From positions 428,879,479 to 428,943,478 of the forward strand of contig CM068369.1 in assembly GCA_034769895.1 (NCBI GenBank): a DNA stretch of 64,000 bases. Direction: 5' to 3'. This stretch comes from Magicicada septendecula. Lineage: Eukaryota; Arthropoda; Insecta; Hemiptera; Cicadidae. The notes below the pieces were generated by a model, which was not told the DNA's origin, did not search any database, and saw nothing but the letters and a program-made list of their open reading frames with translations. Positions 22,986-34,320 of this stretch are shown here, piece after piece (positions within the stretch are counted from its first letter, which is position 1; every line of letters starts with the position of its first letter). The position numbers and the translations under genes are program-made.

Positions 22986-23003
22986 TGGCGACCGAACTGG
23001 GAC
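22986..23003 (+). other. B primer-binding site
   Basis: TGGCGACCGAACTGGGAC, one base after the LTR; the best formed plus-strand PBS in the window. The exact tRNA is not identified. Confidence 0.7.
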
Positions 23004-23684
23004 ATTGTATAAAATAAAAATTATATAAATAAGCCACAGACAGCAGCAGAGACAGACGGGTAGCGAAATACGCATAACGTATAAATAACATAGGTTACAA
23101 GTGTAGGTTATGTTATTGTTAAGTTGAGATATAAAACAACAATTGACGAAATATTTTATTCACTATGGCAAACAATAGCAGAAATAGCAGCCTCACTGCG
23201 AATGAAAGCCAAACGAGTATGACAGAATCGATAATTATGAGTGTAGGTGTGCACTCGACACCAGTAGCGAATAAAAAGACTGATGATAACGATATGAGTA
23301 AAATAATGCAAATGCTTAATAAACTCGATATAAAATTTGACGAACTGAAAGAGCAAAATAGCGATCTAAAAAGCGATGTCAATGAAATTAAAAGACAAAA
23401 TTGTAATTTGGATAAAAGAATAAGTGAAATAGAGACACATTTAGATGAAATAGTTAGAAAATAAGAGAGAAATAGATAAATGGAATGAAAACAAAGACGA
23501 CAAGGTAAGTGGTGGTGAAAATTATGATAAAATAAATAAAAATATGGTATTAGAAAATGATTATGTGAACATTGGTAGTGATAATGAGATTTTAATGGGA
23601 GTAGAATATGATAATGATGGAATGTTAGTGTGTGTTGAGGGATTAAAGAAAGTGTGGAGAGAAAGTATAATTGTAAAAGGGTTG

Positions 23685-23870
23685 CAGGGGGTAAATTTTT
23701 CCCTTAATGGTGTAGTAGGGGGTGAAGTAAAGACTTCACATGTGTTTAGGAAGGAAGAGAGTGCCTTCAATATATATTTGGAAGACGATAGGTCTGCAAA
23801 TAAAGTTGTCCCTGGTTTTTTTTTTGTGCACTTCACAGGTGGTGCAGTAATAGTGAGTTAGTGTCCCCTG
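23685..23870 (+). other. B gag-region RNA structure with compensatory change
   Basis: CAGGGG (23685-23690) pairs with CCCCTG (23865-23870), where A1, A2, D, G and H have CAGAGG and CCTCTG. Both partners changed together. Nested between them, GAAGG (23750-23754) pairs with CCTTC (23764-23768). Confidence 0.6.
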
Positions 23871-23917
23871 CATATTTTGAGAGTGAGAGATATATTGAGA
23901 GAGAGAGAGGTACTGTA

Positions 23918-24042
<125 letters not shown>

Positions 24043-24402
24043 AAGATAAGTAGAAAGTATGAAGAGTTTATGGAAAGGTTAGGAGTAGAGATGGTTGATA
24101 ATTATAGTAAATACTTACCTTGGGTGGAAACTGATATAGCAGTAGTAGGAGATGATAATGAAAATAATGATTTTGTAACTTACCTGATTGTGACTAATTA
24201 TACTGAAGGTGACAGGACCATACCCTATGATGACAAGTTGTATGATAAATTGATATGGAATAACCCTATTAATTACGATAGTTTTGTAAAAGAATATAAG
24301 AATTTAAATAAGTATTATATTAATGATGCTAATATAATTTTTTCACGGAAAAATAAGTTGTATAGACCTAAGATTCGACTATTGTTTGATGATGGAGGAT
24401 AA

Positions 24403-25999
24403 TTATTTTATTGTGTTATGAACATTTAATTATGTGATAGTGTGGTTTCAAGAGGGACTGTTTATGAACTGATTTATTGTCAATGATTAAATGATAATTT
24501 GGATTGTATATTTTTGTGTATTAATGTCAATGTATTTGTGTACTCTTGATGTGGTGTATTATATGTATTTTTGTGTAAACCATGCATGTAACAGGAAGGT
24601 ATAGTTTAATTGATTTAATAATAATTATAACATGTTTCAAACTACAGTAAATAAATAATTGAAGAATAATTAATTGTGATGATGAGTTTAAATAATTATG
24701 AGATTTAGATTCTAATGAATAATAAATGATTAAGCATGTAATATATATGGATATTGAGTTGTTTTATTATTGTAAGGTAAGTGATGAATTTTCTAGTGCT
24801 ATATTAAAGTGAAATGTTGTAAAGAGGTTTGGGTGATAATAATAAATAAGGCATTTGAATTAGTCAGAATTAACTTTATTGGGAGTTAGAGAGAATAAGA
24901 AGTTGAGATACAGATAATACACAAAGAGGGTGTTAGATATTTTAGGGACACAGTAGTTAGTGATTATAATTATAGAAGATGAGTAATATGTAATTAGAGA
25001 ATAAATAGTTGATGGTGATATTTTGTAGTAAGGATAGTGGTGTAAGGAGTGATCAACGTGCGGCGTTGTGGCAGTTCCCGTAATTAGAGAAGGGTAAGAG
25101 TTTTTGCCAATATTTGGTGGAGGGCAAAAGGTTATGAACGTGTATATTGCCAGGTAGGGTACACACATCCTAGCACAAAGAGGTAATAGAAATTTCACTT
25201 AAAGAAGTGAACGGTATAAATAGAATTAATGTTGAAGGGGGTTGTTATGGAGATATTGGTGTCATAATATGTTAATGGTTGTTAGTAGTGGTTGTTAGTA
25301 GGGAAGAAAGGTGAGTAAGGTTAGATAGATAAATGCCAAAATAAGATATAGATGATAGTGAATAATAGAGAGTCACTCAAACTAGATAAGTATTGATGAA
25401 AAGGTTAGAAAAAGAAAATTCATAGTAGAAAGGTGATGTAACAGAAAGGTTAATAATAAACTTGAAATTTTGTATAGAATCTCATTGTAACAAATGTTAA
25501 ATAGTTAAAAGTTGATATAAAAGAATTGTAAAGAGTTAATAGAGAGTTGATAATAATAATGTTATAAAGTTTTGATACAAGTTATTTAAATGTAAATTGT
25601 GTAATGTAAATGTAACAATGTTAATGTGTAATGTTCAGTGTTTTATTATGTTGTATTGATGTTGTTGTTGAACGCACAAATATCGTTTTGATTCTGTTGC
25701 AAAGAAATATGAGTATCAGGAAAGCTGAGTAAAGAAAGTTTAGAATATTTGAAGTGTTTGCCATAATAGTATATTTTTAATTTTATATAATAGAGATGAA
25801 TAGTTGTTGTTGCGTGTAGGAATTAAAATTTTGTTTTATGTGTTATGCTTAGTATAAGAATATGTTTTCTTGTGGTGAAGAGAGTAAAGTAACCTTGACT
25901 GGAGTCAAAAAATTCTAATAAAGGTAGGAATGTTGAAAAGAGAAGTGGATTTTCTATTTTATATCTTGTTCGTTTTCTTACGAAGGAATTTTAGAGTTA
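24403..25999 (+). other. B AT-rich spacer with middle module
   Basis: Mostly AT-rich non-coding sequence. A GC-richer island at about 25055-25200 (GCGTTGTGGCAG, TTGCCAATATTTGG, GGGTACACACATCC) matches E at about 50225-50375. No structured module like that of A1 or D was found. Confidence 0.5.
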
Positions 26000-26345
26000 A
26001 GCAAACCAACGCCTCTAAACACAAACCAATGCATCTAAGGGGAGACATATGAGTGGTGGATATGGGAATAGATAAGGCCACTATTTTCAATTTTTGTATT
26101 TAATGTTTCAGCGTTTGATGGTGTTGTGACGGCGGTCCTCAGCTGGCCGGTGCGTCAGAGCAGGAGCGTTAAGTGCCAAATGGTCTTACGGTGTTGGGAT
26201 CTCTCCTGAGAAGTCCAGTAAGGTCAGATGGGTACGGTCACCATCATTGGACCAAGGGTAAGTGATTGTATTTTTTTTTTTTGTAAACACTACAGGGGGT
26301 TGTGGAGACATATCTGGGCTGATCCCTTTAGAACGTGTGAATGAG
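26000..26345 (+). other. B 3' conserved module with exon-like core
   Basis: An acceptor-like TTTAATGTTTCAG near 26111 and GGGTAAGT near 26257 bracket the core. The frame is shifted in the middle by a short deletion relative to D. Confidence 0.5.
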
Positions 26346-26386
26346 TCAATGAGAGTTTCTATGCTTCGGCATAAAACCTCTCATTG
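26346..26386 (+). promoter_or_regulatory. PPT-proximal stem-loop of B, UUCG tetraloop
   Basis: TCAATGAGAG pairs with CTCTCATTGA around an ATGC-TTCG-GCAT tip, followed by GGGGG and the 3' LTR at 26396. Confidence 0.75.
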
Positions 26387-26395
26387 AGGGGGTTT

Positions 26396-27636
26396 TGTGA
26401 AGGTACAAACGTCTGTCTTAAGGAATTATGGTACTAAAACATATTGTATTGTATTTTTATTGTATTTTCATGTGTAAAAGAAAGTTAGGTCAACTTCCCC
26501 CATATTTAAATATACGACGCAGTTTCATCTGTATAATTCGTCTCAAGCCCAAGAGCGTACGTGCGAAATAAGACGTACTCGATGGTTGCACTGATCGACA
26601 ATGCTGAATTGTCATAACAAAATATGACACACGTAATAATGATGACATGGAACAATACCATCATCTGTCTCAGACAAAGGATTATTAAGAGTTAATCCCC
26701 ACCACCTGTCGATAATACGACAATATGTCTGCCCCAGTCTGCAGTACCTCTTCATGGAGTGAGCCCATTTAAAACTGTGCTGGTGTAAATTTTACCAGCC
26801 AAGGTGTTATAAATCATTAATATGTAACTGTTATTAGACAAATATCTCAAAATTTAATAACAACTAACAATGTAGAGTCAGTGCCAACAAGACAGACAAT
26901 CAGAATAAAAGTACGCTGAACATCTGGCGAGCTATGGGCAGTATCTGAACCACACGGAAACCTCAACATTTCAGGAAAGTGCAACATTTAAATAATATCT
27001 CTTTTACAAAATAATCGAGTTCGATTTAATATGAACAGCAAAACTTAGTCAATCAAAATTGTTAAAAATGTAATGAGAGAGAGAGAGTGATAGAAAGTGT
27101 GAGAGAACAGGCTGGCCGCTTCTTTTAGAATAGGCGTTGATTTGTGTTTGATAAGTTGATTCAATGGTAATATTAGCAAAATTAAATACTGCAGTATAAA
27201 ATGTCTCTTTTGATGTAATAGAAGTAAAGAGAGAATAATTATTTGAAGCGTAAGATATTAATAAGTAGCAGAAGTTAAATGGCCGCCATGTTGTAGGTGC
27301 GGTATAAGCCGCCATTTGTATTCTGAATATTAACTATGCAAAGAAAGTAACAATTAAACCAAGTTTTTACACCTTTCAATGTTAATCAGTCTTATTATTT
27401 CGTACAACCCCAATGTTTCTGCGCTCTCGCTTATAGAACTCTGGACCCTGGGCATACAATATAGTGGTTTCTGTGCTCTCGCTTATAGAACTCTGGACCC
27501 TGGGCATACAATATAGTGGTTGGGTGTGTTGGGAGCACATGCTTACCAGAAATGTTACAAACACATGGTGAGTAGACAGAAATATGTATGTATTTATGTA
27601 TTTATATTAATAAAATAAAGACGAGGTAAGTATACA
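26396..27636 (+). repeat. B 3' LTR with internal duplication
   Basis: Matches the 5' LTR but carries a tandem duplication of about 54 bp near 27413-27520 (GCTCTCGCTTATAGAACTCT twice), which accounts for its greater length. It ends GTATACA before the TSD TCCC. Confidence 0.92.
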
Positions 27637-27640
27637 TCCC

Positions 27641-28082
27641 TTACCCATTAAATCAACATCAATAATCTATTACACAATTCAAAATAAAATAAATTTAAGT
27701 TCAATACCAAAATTCATTAATTAATTAATTTAATTTAATTCCAACTCCAATCAAAACAACTTGACTTTAATTACGTTATTCAAAACACTTTTGATTTACA
27801 TAAACACTTTCAATTCATAAAATTCATTATTAACTCCTGTTAATTATTTGGTCAAATAAAATATTATTGTTATTACCTCAATCCCTACTACAAACAGGTG
27901 TTACATAAACTATTATATACATTCCGACAATATAACCTTGACACAATACACTTAACACCAACACAAATTTATTTACAAATTTTTGTCATATCATTTCATT
28001 GTTTACCAAACCTCATTACATAAGTAAGCCAAGTAATTACCATTAGCTCAAATAATTAAATGTTCAATCACTATTTATCCAA
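27641..28082 (-). other. C spacer to the right of element B
   Basis: AT-rich sequence downstream (in C's direction) of the gag-like stop. No feature seen. Confidence 0.45.
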
Positions 28083-28293
28083 CCACCGTCGTCGAGAAAA
28101 TTAGTCTGATTTTCACATTACACATTTCATTTTTGTTTACATACCTTGTATGATTACCATTTGTGTGATAACCATTTAAACCTTTTTTATCCGTTTTACC
28201 ATAATAATAATTCCCAGGGTTATCCCCCATTATTATTTTATCATAAGCCATGTCTACATCAGTATTTTTGGTTAAGTCTCCGTCAGTATTTAT
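28083..28293 (-). pseudogene. gag-like gene of C, C-terminal fragment
   Basis: The minus strand encodes the last part of the family protein, ending in a LDDGG-like sequence near 28085 where the stop has become a Trp codon. Upstream it shows the TDGDLT-type block seen in A1. The fragment is cut by solo LTR J at 28294 and resumes at 29562. Confidence 0.5.
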
Positions 28294-29561
28294 TGTTAAA
28301 CCCTGTAACGGGGCATTTTTTGGGTCTATTTTTTGGGTAATAAAGCAGTTTGTATTTTTTTTTTAAACAAATAACATTTTTCAAATAATTGGGACAAAAC
28401 GTATACACGAAAGGTAAATTCAGTGGTAGAAAAAATAGCGACAGTGGCAGCACTGCGGGTTAAAATTATTCAGTAATGTTTTATAAAACGAGTTTTTATC
28501 AACTTAACAACCGACGGAACTGTGCCAAGGTCAGACAATGACATACAAAAACAGTGTAAACAAGTTATATAACATCGGACCATCTGACGTCAATATATAC
28601 GTCAGAGCCTAGCCTAACAGTGGAATGCAGTTATGTAAAAAAAAACAGTCTGCTGGCGTAGTGATACAAACATAAAAACAATAAGAATTGCTTATATAAC
28701 CAAGGCCGCATCACAAAATAGCGCCGGTGGCCTATTGCCAGTCTAACTTCATCACCGCGCGAGTGGGACGTAAAAGTTCCGGAACGTAATTTTGCAGGCC
28801 CGCATACAACAAAATGTGAATCTTTTATATATATTTCAAAATACAAACAGTTTTGGCTAAATATTCATCCATAATAGTGACTAACTGCAGTAAATTGTCA
28901 GTTCGGCCGTAAAATGTGAAAGTGAGAACTATAAAACAGCAAACAGTACGCCATGAGGAGACACCCCAGGTGTCGAACTTCTACGCATCAACAGGAAAGT
29001 AAACATTTCAATAATAATAATTAAAATGCTGGTTTTTTTTTCCATAAATTATAAAGTTGAGCTCATAAGGGAATTTTAAATATGTATCGTGAGAGAGTAA
29101 AAGGGCGTGTGTAATAATGTAATAAAATTAAGAGGCGCTGGTTTGTGATAATATGTTATTTTAAATATGTCTATTGTAATCAAGGTAATACTAGTATATA
29201 CGAATAAGTAATCATGATAATTTTGTTTAAAATGATATCAAAATTTAAAGTGAGAAGGGATATTTCATTTATGATGGGGTTGTAACAGTATCTAAAATTT
29301 TCTGTTGTTTATTTAAATGCAATTGAATTGTTTTAAGCTAATAAAGAAAAAGATGAGTATAAGAGTGACAAATATGTTTAATTTCAAATAACCAGTTCTG
29401 CACTTCCCGGTTCGCTGATCCGAACCTTGGTAAGTTATTAACAGTTGGCAACACACAACATGGCGCCCGAAGAAGTTATTTAGAAAGTTTGAGTCAAAAG
29501 TGAATTCCCTTAGGTATTTGTATTTATATATTTATTATATCAATAAATATCAAACAGTACA
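28294..29561 (+). repeat. J: solo LTR of the F subfamily
   Basis: Starts TGTAACGGGGC, ends CAGTACA, and is flanked by the TSD ACCC (28290-28293 and 29562-29565). It matches F's LTRs on the other strand. The internal region is absent, so it arose by LTR-LTR recombination. It contains a GTAAGT donor at 29430-29435 and TGGCGCCCGAAG at about 29460, well inside the LTR. Confidence 0.9.
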
Positions 29562-29815
29562 ACCCAGGTGAGTTACACCATTATCACAATAATCTGCTAC
29601 TACCAGTACACTAATTCTCCCAACAGGTAAATGTTTATCATCATCATCAATATAATCATTGTTTACTACTACACTGTTTAGTTCATAAGGTAAATATTTG
29701 ATGTTATTTATCTCTCTACAAAATCTCTATCCTTTCTTTACATTAAACAACTCCATCATTCTATTTCTCTCTTTATAATTACTTTCCCAGCCAAATTTCA
29801 CATTCTCACTCCCCA

Positions 29816-29996
29816 CATGGGGCAATACAACAAAATTATTTAAACACCATCTGGCCTTACCAGATACACTAAAAACCCAGGGACATTTGGAAGATCTTTT
29901 ATCTTCTACAAACACTATCGAGGAACTCTCATCCTCCAAAAACATTCGTGAAGTCTCTGCTTCACACTCTACATCACGGGAAAATTTTGCCCTCTG
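29816..29996 (-). other. C gag-region RNA structure with compensatory change
   Basis: TTGCCC (29987-29992, plus strand) pairs with GGGCAA (29820-29825), where other copies have TACCC with GGGTA. The nested hairpin is GAGGA (29920-29924) with TCCTC (29932-29936), where D and H have AAGGG with CCCTT. Both helices keep pairing with altered sequence. Confidence 0.6.
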
Positions 29997-30190
29997 TTCA
30001 CACTCTACATCTAGACGATCTCTCCGTTCTTTCTCCAACTGATCAATACTTATCACTACTCCGTTACTAACGCCAACTAACTTTCTACTCTCAATGTCAC
30101 TAATATTGGTCACTGTATTAACCACATTACTCACCTTGTTTACTATCACTTGTTTGACACTTAAACTAACATCATTATCATTTATATTTC

Positions 30191-30371
30191 CTATTTCTTT
30201 TATGAATTTGCTAACTGCTATAATTTTTTATTGTTCGACTAAGCTTTTCGTCATCACTGACATCTTCAGGTCTTAAACAACCTGTTTAAGACCTGAAGAT
30301 GTCAGTGATGACGAAAAGCTTAGTCGAACAATAAAAAATTATAGCAGTTAGCAAATTCATAAAAGAAATAG
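30191..30371. mobile_element. 181-bp near-perfect palindrome (foldback element)
   Basis: Arms 30191-30275 and 30286-30371 are nearly perfect reverse complements, from CTATTTCTTTTATGAATTTG at the left to its complement at the right. Near the centre, CTGAAGATGTCAGTGATGAC followed by GAAAAGC resembles a hammerhead core with a GTCA/TGAC stem. Confidence 0.9.
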
Positions 30372-30507
30372 TAAGGATGGCTGCTAATTTAAACAATACG
30401 AAGAATTTATATTTCCGTTATTTTCACTTACCTTGTTTATATTCTCATTAGCGCTTAACTTACCATCATCATGATTACCACATATAGTCACACTATCTTC
30501 ATTATCA

Positions 30508-31791
30508 TGTAACGGGCCAAATTTGTGGGTATTTTTATTTTATTTCATTTTCGGGGATTTATAAAAAAAATATGTATAAATTTTATTTCAACAAAGACAG
30601 ACCATGTGTTGTAAGGACAGTGTTTAACAAAGGCGCACTATCACGTTGTGCAATCGGTAGAGGAATCCGCACCACCTTAGTTTCCAAGAACTTTGAGTGT
30701 GACAGCGCGCCCATACGCATTACTCAACAAGGCACGCGGACTGACGTGGTAGTGAACAGCAAACATGGCGAAGAGAACGATTTCGGTTTCCCTTAGTCTA
30801 TTATGAGGCCGGACGTAGAACTTAAGGCCCGCCTATTTTGTGACGTCGAGCCATAAGCGCCTGAATATCATCGGCGTACAGGACTAAAATACTGCTATGT
30901 ACCATGCACATACCCGCTCAACTCCAACAACTCAGGCTGTGAGCGACGACAAAATTCGTTCGCCGGCAGGCATTAATATCCGTCCGCATGAGATAGACGC
31001 TCCCCCCCAGTCTACAAGCAACCGACTTCACTAACAGACGCTGACGGTTTTGTTTCGGGCCCGGTCGGTGGAGTTTTATAAAATGTAACTAATTCAATAA
31101 TATCGTTAATACCGACCGGGACCCGAGGAGTTAACCGATGTAACCAGACTATAATTGGTGTAGTGTAACCGTGAGTCGAAAACAGTTAAATAACGGATTG
31201 TGGAATCGGGCAACAAAAACACATGGTCGGTTGGCAGTGAACAGTGAATTAAAACATGAATTAAAATAAAATTACCGTGAATCAAACATGAATTCGTAAA
31301 CAAATCAAGGGGTAAAGTATTAAGTCGTGTATGAGTGTGTATGAGCAGAATGGGCTACCTTAAATATATAATATTTTATATACTATATAATATTTTACAT
31401 TATTTAAATCTGAGATATAAATGTATATTTTAAAACTCATTTTTTCAGTGTCCTTGTGTTTAATTCATTAAAATCAGTTGGTTTACTTTGAAATATGTGT
31501 TAGCCTAAGTTATTTCGTCATTACCACTTTCTCATTTCTGTGCTGCAAGATTCGTCTAAACGTTCCGGGTATCTTCTGAATTATTAGTTTGGGGTGGTCA
31601 GATTGCTAAATTGTCCCGTTTTATTTAAGGTGGAGTGTTAAGGTTTCGGTATTATAACCTATAAAAATACCGTGGCGACTCTGGTCTTCTGATAAAATTT
31701 AATACGAGGTAAGTAGTTGAGAACGAGTACAGGTAAGTCCTTGGCAGTATGTTATTTATTTATATATTTTGGCAAGTTATGTTAGTTCACA
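30508..31791 (+). repeat. A2 5' LTR
   Basis: Starts TGTAACGGGCC and ends AGTTCACA. Two donor-like GTAAGT sites lie at 31709-31714 and 31733-31738. AACATGGCG occurs at about 30763. Confidence 0.92.
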
Positions 31792-31808
31792 ATTGGCTCT
31801 CGCTGCCA
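31792..31808 (+). other. A2 PBS region, atypical
   Basis: ATTGGCTCTCGCTGCC follows the LTR. It starts like the G site (TTGGC) but diverges after that. Confidence 0.35.
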
Positions 31809-32031
31809 AGATTTTCGTTTAATTTTATTTATACGAGATAGACCTATTTTAAAGCACAAAAAATAGGATGTGGTAATGACGTATTTTATAAAAAATATTT
31901 ATCGTACATATTTACGTAAGTGTGAGTAGGTTATGTTTATGTTATTGTGATTTACAGTTGTGTTAGGTGTTTTGATTGTAGAAAAATAGTGGTTTTATAT
32001 ATAAAAAGTGTTATATAAATGAACTTTAAAC

Positions 32032-32262
32032 ATGTCTAAAATACAAGGTAATGATATTGGTTTCGCGTGGAATGAGTGGGAGAGTGAATTTCGAGAGGTG
32101 GTAGGCAAAATGACGGACGAGGAGTGGGGTAATTTAGATAATAATCTAACACAAATGGAAGAACAAGAAGAAGGAATATTTGCAGAAATCAATAAACATA
32201 GTGAAGCGACGAATAATAAAGGTAAGGTAGTCGAAGTAATAGTGGTACAAATAAGGCAATAA
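32032..32262 (+). CDS. Short upstream ORF of A2, 76 aa
   Basis: Starts MSKIQGNDIGFAWNEWESEF and is acidic with several Trp and Glu residues. It lies between the PBS region and the main ORF, in a different frame from it. It could be the original N-terminus of the gag-like protein, separated by a frameshift near 32262-32289. No other element here has a matching sequence, so a separate small protein is possible but unsupported. Confidence 0.4.
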   Translation: MSKIQGNDIGFAWNEWESEFREVVGKMTDEEWGNLDNNLTQMEEQEEGIFAEINKHSEATNNKGKVVEVIVVQIRQ

Positions 32263-32288
32263 ATAGGCCTAGTGATAATGATGAGAGT

Positions 32289-33458
32289 GTGGTGGTGGTA
32301 AATACAGATAGAGAGACAGACCGAGTTAACAAGAATAAAGTCGATCAGGTGGCAGATAATGAGGTAAATAATGATGATATGAGTGACTCTGATTATAAGA
32401 TGTTGCAAATGATTATGGAAATGATGAATAAACATTTTGATAATATGAATAAGGGTTTTGATGAGTTACACAGAGAATTAGACAAAACAAAGGAAATAAT
32501 GGATAAGGGTTTTAATAAAGTAATAAATGCTCTTGATAAACAACACGAGAAGTGGGAGGGAGATAGATGTTCATTAAAAGAGAGTACAGAAGTTGAATTA
32601 AAACAGGTAAGTGATAATAATGTTGTTAATGATAATGAAGAAATAATTAACCAGGTGAGTGATAGTGATAATGAATTAATAAATAACCGTGACAAAATAG
32701 TGGGAGAAGTAGGGTTAACTAGTGAAGATAATGATGGTGATTACAATTCTGAGGTAAGTGGTGTTGTTAATATAATTAATTCTAATGATGAAATAATGGT
32801 AAAGAATAATGATATAGTTGAGAATAAAATATTGGATAGTGATGAGATAGAGATAGTGAGTGAGAGAGAGAAAGTCATAGATTGTAAAGGCGTAGTAATT
32901 AATGTGGAGGAATTAGATAATGAGTGGAAAGATAGTATAGTGGTAGAATGGGGGCAGAGGGTAAATGTTCCCCTTATTTATGATGATTTAATGTGTTCAC
33001 AAGTGTTTTTGAAGGGCAAGAGTCCCGTGTTAGTAGAAGACTTGAAGTGTTTATTTTTGTTGTATAATTTTGTACCCTCTGTCTGGAGTGATATGGAAGA
33101 TATGAGATGGTGTTATGATGAGAGAGATTTAAATAGAGAGCTGTGGGTTGATAAAGAGATAGAAGTATATAATTTAAAAAGAGGTTATGATGAGTGGAAA
33201 GTAAGGTTAGAAGTACGTTTAAATAACAATAAGATAATCTATGATGACAAAATAATTGACTTGATGTTGAGAGAAATTACCGACGGAGACTGGACAAAAT
33301 TAATTGATTGTGACAAGTTTTATGACCTAATGAATGGTATAATGAAAAACTTAGAAGTAATGGTTTATTATAATAGTAATAATAATAACACATTGAGTAT
33401 AAGTAAGGAAGAGAAATGTTATAAAAAGGTACGACTATTACATGACGATGGAGGGTAG
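32289..33458 (+). CDS. A2 gag-like coiled-coil protein, about 389 aa
   Basis: An uninterrupted copy. The first ATG at 32289 is weakly supported, since the true N-terminus may lie in the preceding frame. Residues about 30-95 form a coiled-coil-like region (MMNKHFDNMNKGFDELHREL). A long acidic linker rich in QVSDND-type repeats follows, whose codons contain AGGTAAGTG and AGGTGAGTG donor-like sites at 32603, 32649 and 32751. The conserved C-terminal domain has WGQRVNVP, FLKGKSPVLVEDLKCLFL, FVPSVWSD, YDERDLNREL and a terminal RLLHDDGG. This is closest to A1. No zinc knuckle, protease or polymerase motif is present. A role as Gag-type or RNA-binding protein is inference from position. Confidence 0.72.
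   Translation: MVVVNTDRETDRVNKNKVDQVADNEVNNDDMSDSDYKMLQMIMEMMNKHFDNMNKGFDELHRELDKTKEIMDKGFNKVINALDKQHEKWEGDRCSLKESTEVELKQVSDNNVVNDNEEIINQVSDSDNELINNRDKIVGEVGLTSEDNDGDYNSEVSGVVNIINSNDEIMVKNNDIVENKILDSDEIEIVSEREKVIDCKGVVINVEELDNEWKDSIVVEWGQRVNVPLIYDDLMCSQVFLKGKSPVLVEDLKCLFLLYNFVPSVWSDMEDMRWCYDERDLNRELWVDKEIEVYNLKRGYDEWKVRLEVRLNNNKIIYDDKIIDLMLREITDGDWTKLIDCDKFYDLMNGIMKNLEVMVYYNSNNNNTLSISKEEKCYKKVRLLHDDGG
32955..33081 (+). other. A2 gag-region RNA structure
   Basis: CAGAGGGTA (32955-32963) pairs perfectly with TACCCTCTG (33073-33081). Confidence 0.55.
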
Positions 33459-34320
33459 ATTAAGGAAGCAGGGAAGGAACAGTTTAAGTATGTTAAAACA
33501 GGGTAATGACCTAGCCGATTTTGACATTGAGGTGAGATATAACTGAATAAATAATGATGACGATTTGTAAATAATTGTAGTGAATTTATTTGTGTATATG
33601 GTAGAATGTTAAGTAACCAATGTGTATGCAGGTAATTGTTGAAATAATAATATTAATATTGGCAATATAAATAAATAACCGAATTAATTTTAAAACCAGT
33701 AATTAGCGAGTTGTAATTGTTTTGGTAGCAATAAAATTTGAATTTTTAATAATGAATTTAATCAAAATAATCTGAGATGTTTTAAATATTTTGACTGATT
33801 TCAATGTTGTATCATTAAATTTTCTAATGAATTTAAATTATTTTACGAGATGGAAATTTGGTAATTAAATGATAAATTAATTGATAACTAACATTTTTGT
33901 TAAATGTTTCAGAGGTGAGGTGGAAGTATTGGTGTATATATTTTGTGTATGTCAGTTTAAATGGACTGTAAGTATAAAAATTTTATAGTACGAATCAAGT
34001 ATAATAGAATGTTTACAGGTGTAACTCAGATGAAAAGATTTTAATCCAATAATGAGATGATTTAAAATAATTGTGCGAAATAAAAATGATAAGTACAGAA
34101 TTCAATAATAACTGAAAAATAATGGAAAATAAATCTTAATAATAAATTTTGAAAATTTTAAGGAAGATAACTGTAGAAAATTATGAATGATTTGAATGAG
34201 TTAAATGATTAATGATTGATGAAAATGTTACATTAGAATGTTTTATATAAAAAATTTCATTGTTTAGTTATTAAGGTGCTATCACTGGGGTGGCCTGTGC
34301 CCCAGTAGATAGTGAAATGG
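33459..34320 (+). other. A2 AT-rich spacer
   Basis: Alignable with A1 at about 7340-8220. No ORF or hairpin of note. Confidence 0.45.

Larger units (their letters stand above)
29562..30507 (-). pseudogene. gag-like gene of C, middle fragment, with palindrome insertion
   Basis: The longest minus-strand frame is 29727-30149, with NKVSNVVNTV, EQRAKF and SRMFLEDESS. It is flanked by A2 (right, at 30508) and J (left), and a 181-bp palindrome sits in it at 30191-30371. The FLEDESS block replaces FLKGKSP of other copies. The helix arms in this copy show a T:A to C:G exchange. Inactive. A Gag-type role is inferred from homology to the other copies in the window. Confidence 0.6.

Noticed and set aside
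29460-29475. TGGCGCCCGAAG in J and F as the primer-binding site
   Set aside because: LTR sequence continues about 70-100 bp past it to a CA end followed by the TSD, so it is internal to the LTR.
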